Shown here: positions 61,557-64,000 of the stretch, in pieces
Position numbering within the stretch: position 1 is the stretch's first letter
Layout: every line of letters begins with the position of its first letter
DNA from: Nostoc mirabile CHAB5784
GTDB taxonomy: Bacteria > Cyanobacteriota > Cyanobacteriia > Cyanobacteriales > Nostocaceae
Direction of reading: 5' to 3'
Length of the DNA: 64,000 bases
Assembly (NCBI RefSeq): GCF_020829645.1
Contig: NZ_JAIVFS010000010.1
Span: 62,001 to 126,000, forward strand
Made by a program: the position numbers and the translations under genes
Notes under the pieces: generated by a model
Database searches by the model: none
Told to the model about the DNA's origin: nothing
What the model saw: the letters and a program-made list of their open reading frames with translations, nothing else

Positions 61557-62930
61557 TTACAGTCGAGTATAATAATCAATTAGCTTCTTTTGTTCATTTT
61601 CCCAATTGTATTCATCAACAGCAGCATAGTATGACTGCTGGCGCATTTCATCAAGTTTGTCTGGACTAGCTAGCAGTTCATTCAACACATTAGATAATGC
61701 TTCTGGTTGTTTAGAATCGAATAAAACCCCATTATGTAATTTCTCGGTGAGATATCGCATTTCTATCAAGTCTGAACTACATAGTGCTAAACCTGCCATC
61801 ATATATTCAAAAAATTTATTAGGAAGACAATATTTCGTGTTAAAGCAAACGGAAATAAAAGGACTCAGACCTATATCACATTCACTTCCAGTCTCTACTA
61901 ACTGGTCTACCTTGACAGCAGGCAAGAACTGCACTTTCTCAGAAAGTTTGGCATCTTGAACTATTTTTTTTAGTGTAGCTTCATGACTGCCTATTCCTCT
62001 AAACTGAAAAATAGCTCCTTCGACGGATGCTGCTGCTGCTATAACTTCTTCTAATCCCCTGTACTGAAAATAAGCACCTTGATAGGTGATAACTCTAGGA
62101 CTATTTTTTCTATTCAGAATAGAAGCAGGAGGAAGGTATTTTTTCGATGGACAATTACGTAAAGTTAAAAACTCTTTGGAGCGGTACTTTTTACTAAAAT
62201 ACTCACCTAAAGAATCACAAACTGTTATTCTGCCATCGGCAAGGTTAATTAATTGTGCTTCTAAGTTAGTGTAAAATCTATACCATATATCTGACCTCAT
62301 CTCTTCTGCCAACTGCTCTGGGTAGATTTCATGGGCATCATATACTAAAGTTTTATCATCTATCAATTTACCCATAACTCCAGCCACTAAAGTATCCAAA
62401 TCATTGCAGTGATACACGTCTGGATAAAATTCACGAGAAACTTGATATAAGATTAAATTAATTAGTAAAATTGAGCGAATAGCTAAAATTTCTTGAATAT
62501 AATTCACATTTTTAAAATTTTTTCCTTCTTTGGATATACCTAAAACCTGATATCCAAAATCAATGCTTTTTTTGAAAATTTTATCTAATTTTGCTTTCTT
62601 GATATAGCTAGAAATATTACGCTTAGTTAACTGAATAGGTACAGTTTCAAGATCCACAAACAAACTAGACTCTATTTTATCTAATATTTTTCCTACCTTC
62701 GGGCATATTTTATGCAATTCAAGCATTGCTTGAGCAGAATAACTATTAGGTACATCTATTCTGACCACCTGATAATTATCTAGTGATTCTCTGGAAATTG
62801 AACATTCTTCAGTTTTCATCCCAATAACTGTTACTTGATATCCCATGTCTGATAAGGTAGTAGCCACTCTGCGAACTCTAGGATCTCGTCGAATTTCAGT
62901 TAATGAGAAAACTACGATAGACTTACCCAT
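61557..62930 (-). CDS. GT4-type glycosyltransferase
   Basis: This 457-aa GT-B protein has an N-terminal SLTEIRRDPRVRRVATTLSDMGYQVTVIG, typical of group 1 transferases, VYDAHEIYPEQ, and a C-terminal nucleotide-sugar region with SPFISVCFNTKYCLPNKFFEYMMAGLA. It transfers a sugar in polysaccharide assembly; donor unknown. It is convergent with the propeller gene (17 bp between stops). A 52-bp internal segment is duplicated at 59621-59672. Confidence 0.85.
   Translation of the reverse strand: MGKSIVVFSLTEIRRDPRVRRVATTLSDMGYQVTVIGMKTEECSISRESLDNYQVVRIDVPNSYSAQAMLELHKICPKVGKILDKIESSLFVDLETVPIQLTKRNISSYIKKAKLDKIFKKSIDFGYQVLGISKEGKNFKNVNYIQEILAIRSILLINLILYQVSREFYPDVYHCNDLDTLVAGVMGKLIDDKTLVYDAHEIYPEQLAEEMRSDIWYRFYTNLEAQLINLADGRITVCDSLGEYFSKKYRSKEFLTLRNCPSKKYLPPASILNRKNSPRVITYQGAYFQYRGLEEVIAAAASVEGAIFQFRGIGSHEATLKKIVQDAKLSEKVQFLPAVKVDQLVETGSECDIGLSPFISVCFNTKYCLPNKFFEYMMAGLALCSSDLIEMRYLTEKLHNGVLFDSKQPEALSNVLNELLASPDKLDEMRQQSYYAAVDEYNWENEQKKLIDYYTRL
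62352..62403. repeat. 52-bp direct repeat, copy 2 (inside the GT4 gene)
   Basis: This is the intact coding copy; it encodes DLDTLVAGVMGKLIDDK on the minus strand. The partner is at 59621-59672, 2.73 kb away in the same orientation. Confidence 0.85.
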
Positions 62931-62951
62931 GTTAAAAATCCTTTTTAATGT

Positions 62952-64000
62952 CTAAAAAACAGCTGTATGAGGGTCAAGATTATCAATAAACTGTCTATAC
63001 CAAAGTTCTAGTGTTAGCCATCGATATATCAGCCAACTTCTATCAATATTTTTCTCTTGATGTTGCTGCCAATAAAATTCAATAGTATTGCGAGGTACTA
63101 TATTACGGTTGATAAAAGATTCAGAACAGATAATATCGTAGATATTATTTTTGTGAGGTGCAGTTCTAATCCAACGAGCAAAAGGAGTCGGATATCCTAG
63201 TTTACTGCGCCGCCACGTAACCTCTCTGGGTAGCAAATCCTGCATAGCTTGCCTCAGAATCCATTTAGTCCATGAACCTCTAATTTTGTAATTAGAATCA
63301 AGGCTCAAAGCAAATTCTACTATTCTATGATCTAAAAAAGGAACACGAGCTTCAATAGAAAAAGCCATACTATTTCTATCTTCGTAGTGAAGTAATGCAG
63401 GAATACTTTGCTGAACTAAATGCCAATACAGAGTGTTTGCTAGTTGCTCAGGAAAACATATAGGCTGAAAACGCTGGATTTTATCATCCTTGACCAAGGC
63501 TTCAAATTCTTGAGAAAAAAAACTTGGTTCTTCGGAAGAAAGCCTAGCATAAACAGAGGTTTTAAACCCTATATTGGTAATTCTATTAGCAAGTTTAATT
63601 AATCGATGATTAACTAAATTAGAAAGTACGGGGTTTATCCATTGCATCCCCCAATATCTAGTAACTTCAAAAGCGGTTTGATAAGCAGATATGGTACCCC
63701 AAACTTTATTTTTACTATTATTTACAAGTAAATCTTTTATTCTTAAAGCAAAATAAGGCAGATACCCAGCAAATAACTCATCACTTCCCTGTCCATCAAG
63801 TAAGACTTTAACGTGCTTTCGAGCTTCCTTCATCACATAATACTGCGTGTACAGTCCTGGCCCAGCTGAGGGTTCATCTTGATGCCATACAATACGCTGC
63901 AAATCATTGATTAAATCATGCGATGGTTCTGGAAAAACCGGATGAGGAATGGTGTTTGCTAAAGAATTGACGGAATCAACATAACTTCGTTCATCACAGT
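62952..64000 (-). CDS. Second AsnB-type amidotransferase (5' end outside window)
   Basis: The frame is open from the stop at 62952 to the right edge (about 349 codons). It lacks the N-terminal glutaminase and the PP-loop. The visible part begins CDERSYVDSVN and contains HQDEPSAGPGLYTQYYVM, LLDGQGSDELFAGY, EARVPFLDHRIVEFAL and RRSKLGYPTPFARW, typical of the asparagine synthase C-terminal domain. It is the second such enzyme in the locus, on the same strand as the GT4 gene and 21 bp upstream of it, so the two are probably co-transcribed. Role in glycan amidation inferred. Confidence 0.88.
   Translation of the reverse strand, partial: CDERSYVDSVNSLANTIPHPVFPEPSHDLINDLQRIVWHQDEPSAGPGLYTQYYVMKEARKHVKVLLDGQGSDELFAGYLPYFALRIKDLLVNNSKNKVWGTISAYQTAFEVTRYWGMQWINPVLSNLVNHRLIKLANRITNIGFKTSVYARLSSEEPSFFSQEFEALVKDDKIQRFQPICFPEQLANTLYWHLVQQSIPALLHYEDRNSMAFSIEARVPFLDHRIVEFALSLDSNYKIRGSWTKWILRQAMQDLLPREVTWRRSKLGYPTPFARWIRTAPHKNNIYDIICSESFINRNIVPRNTIEFYWQQHQEKNIDRSWLIYRWLTLELWYRQFIDNLDPHTAVF

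Overview
The window reads as chromosome of a filamentous, heterocyst-type cyanobacterium of the Nostoc/Anabaena kind. Three things support this: cyanobacterial genes (psbU, chlG, btpA-like, PucC-family transporter, DUF3120, DUF2862, Get3d-like ATPase), very frequent HIP1 octamers (GCGATCGC) over most of its length, and many 7-bp tandem repeat arrays (STRR type) between genes. No rRNA, tRNA, CRISPR array or complete insertion sequence with both ends was found.

Region 1 (1-8.4 kb) is a DNA phosphorothioation (dnd) locus. A divergent dndB runs off the left edge. On the + strand lie dndC, dndD, dndE and a dnd-associated methyltransferase gene. The operon carries two insertions: a Y1/REP-associated tyrosine transposase gene with REP-like palindromes between dndC and dndD, and an antisense four-helix-bundle gene enclosed by inverted heptamer arrays between dndD and dndE. 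No dndA and no dndFGH restriction genes are visible, so the modification may serve epigenetic or anti-restriction roles, or its partners may lie outside the window.

Region 2 (8.6-50 kb) is mostly housekeeping and photosynthesis genes with repeat-rich spacers. In order: AmpG-like transporter, GNAT, HEAT-repeat protein, type II mannose-6-phosphate isomerase cupin, sorbosone dehydrogenase-like lipoprotein, response regulator-EAL, PAS remnant, GHL10 glycosidase, cyanobacterial radical SAM protein, uppP, DUF3120, psbU, nadB, CHASE2-PAS-GGDEF cyclase, VKOR-thioredoxin fusion, btpA-like, rimO, DEAD helicase, aldo/keto reductase, PIN toxin-antitoxin pair, PucC-like transporter, inositol monophosphatase family, MDR dehydrogenase, chlG, Get3d-like ATPase, DUF2862, Uma2. 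There is clear decay and insertion: a 467-bp MITE-like element with 8-bp target duplication, an Rpn-family nuclease pseudogene, TPR gene remnants and a truncated Uma2 tail.

Region 3 (49.3-64 kb) is a surface polysaccharide locus. A GumK-like glycosyltransferase is followed by a wbpA-wbpB-wbpD-wbpE set, which predicts synthesis of UDP-2,3-diacetamido-2,3-dideoxy-glucuronic acid. Next come an ABC-2 polysaccharide permease, an anchored alpha/beta hydrolase, an asparagine synthase homologue, a broken secreted protein, a secreted beta-propeller protein, a GT4-type glycosyltransferase and a second asparagine synthase homologue cut by the right edge. From about 55 kb onward the DNA is AT-rich and I saw no HIP1 octamer, which suggests horizontal acquisition. 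The two amidotransferase-like AsnB proteins beside a diacetamido-uronate pathway suggest a uronamide-containing glycan (inference).
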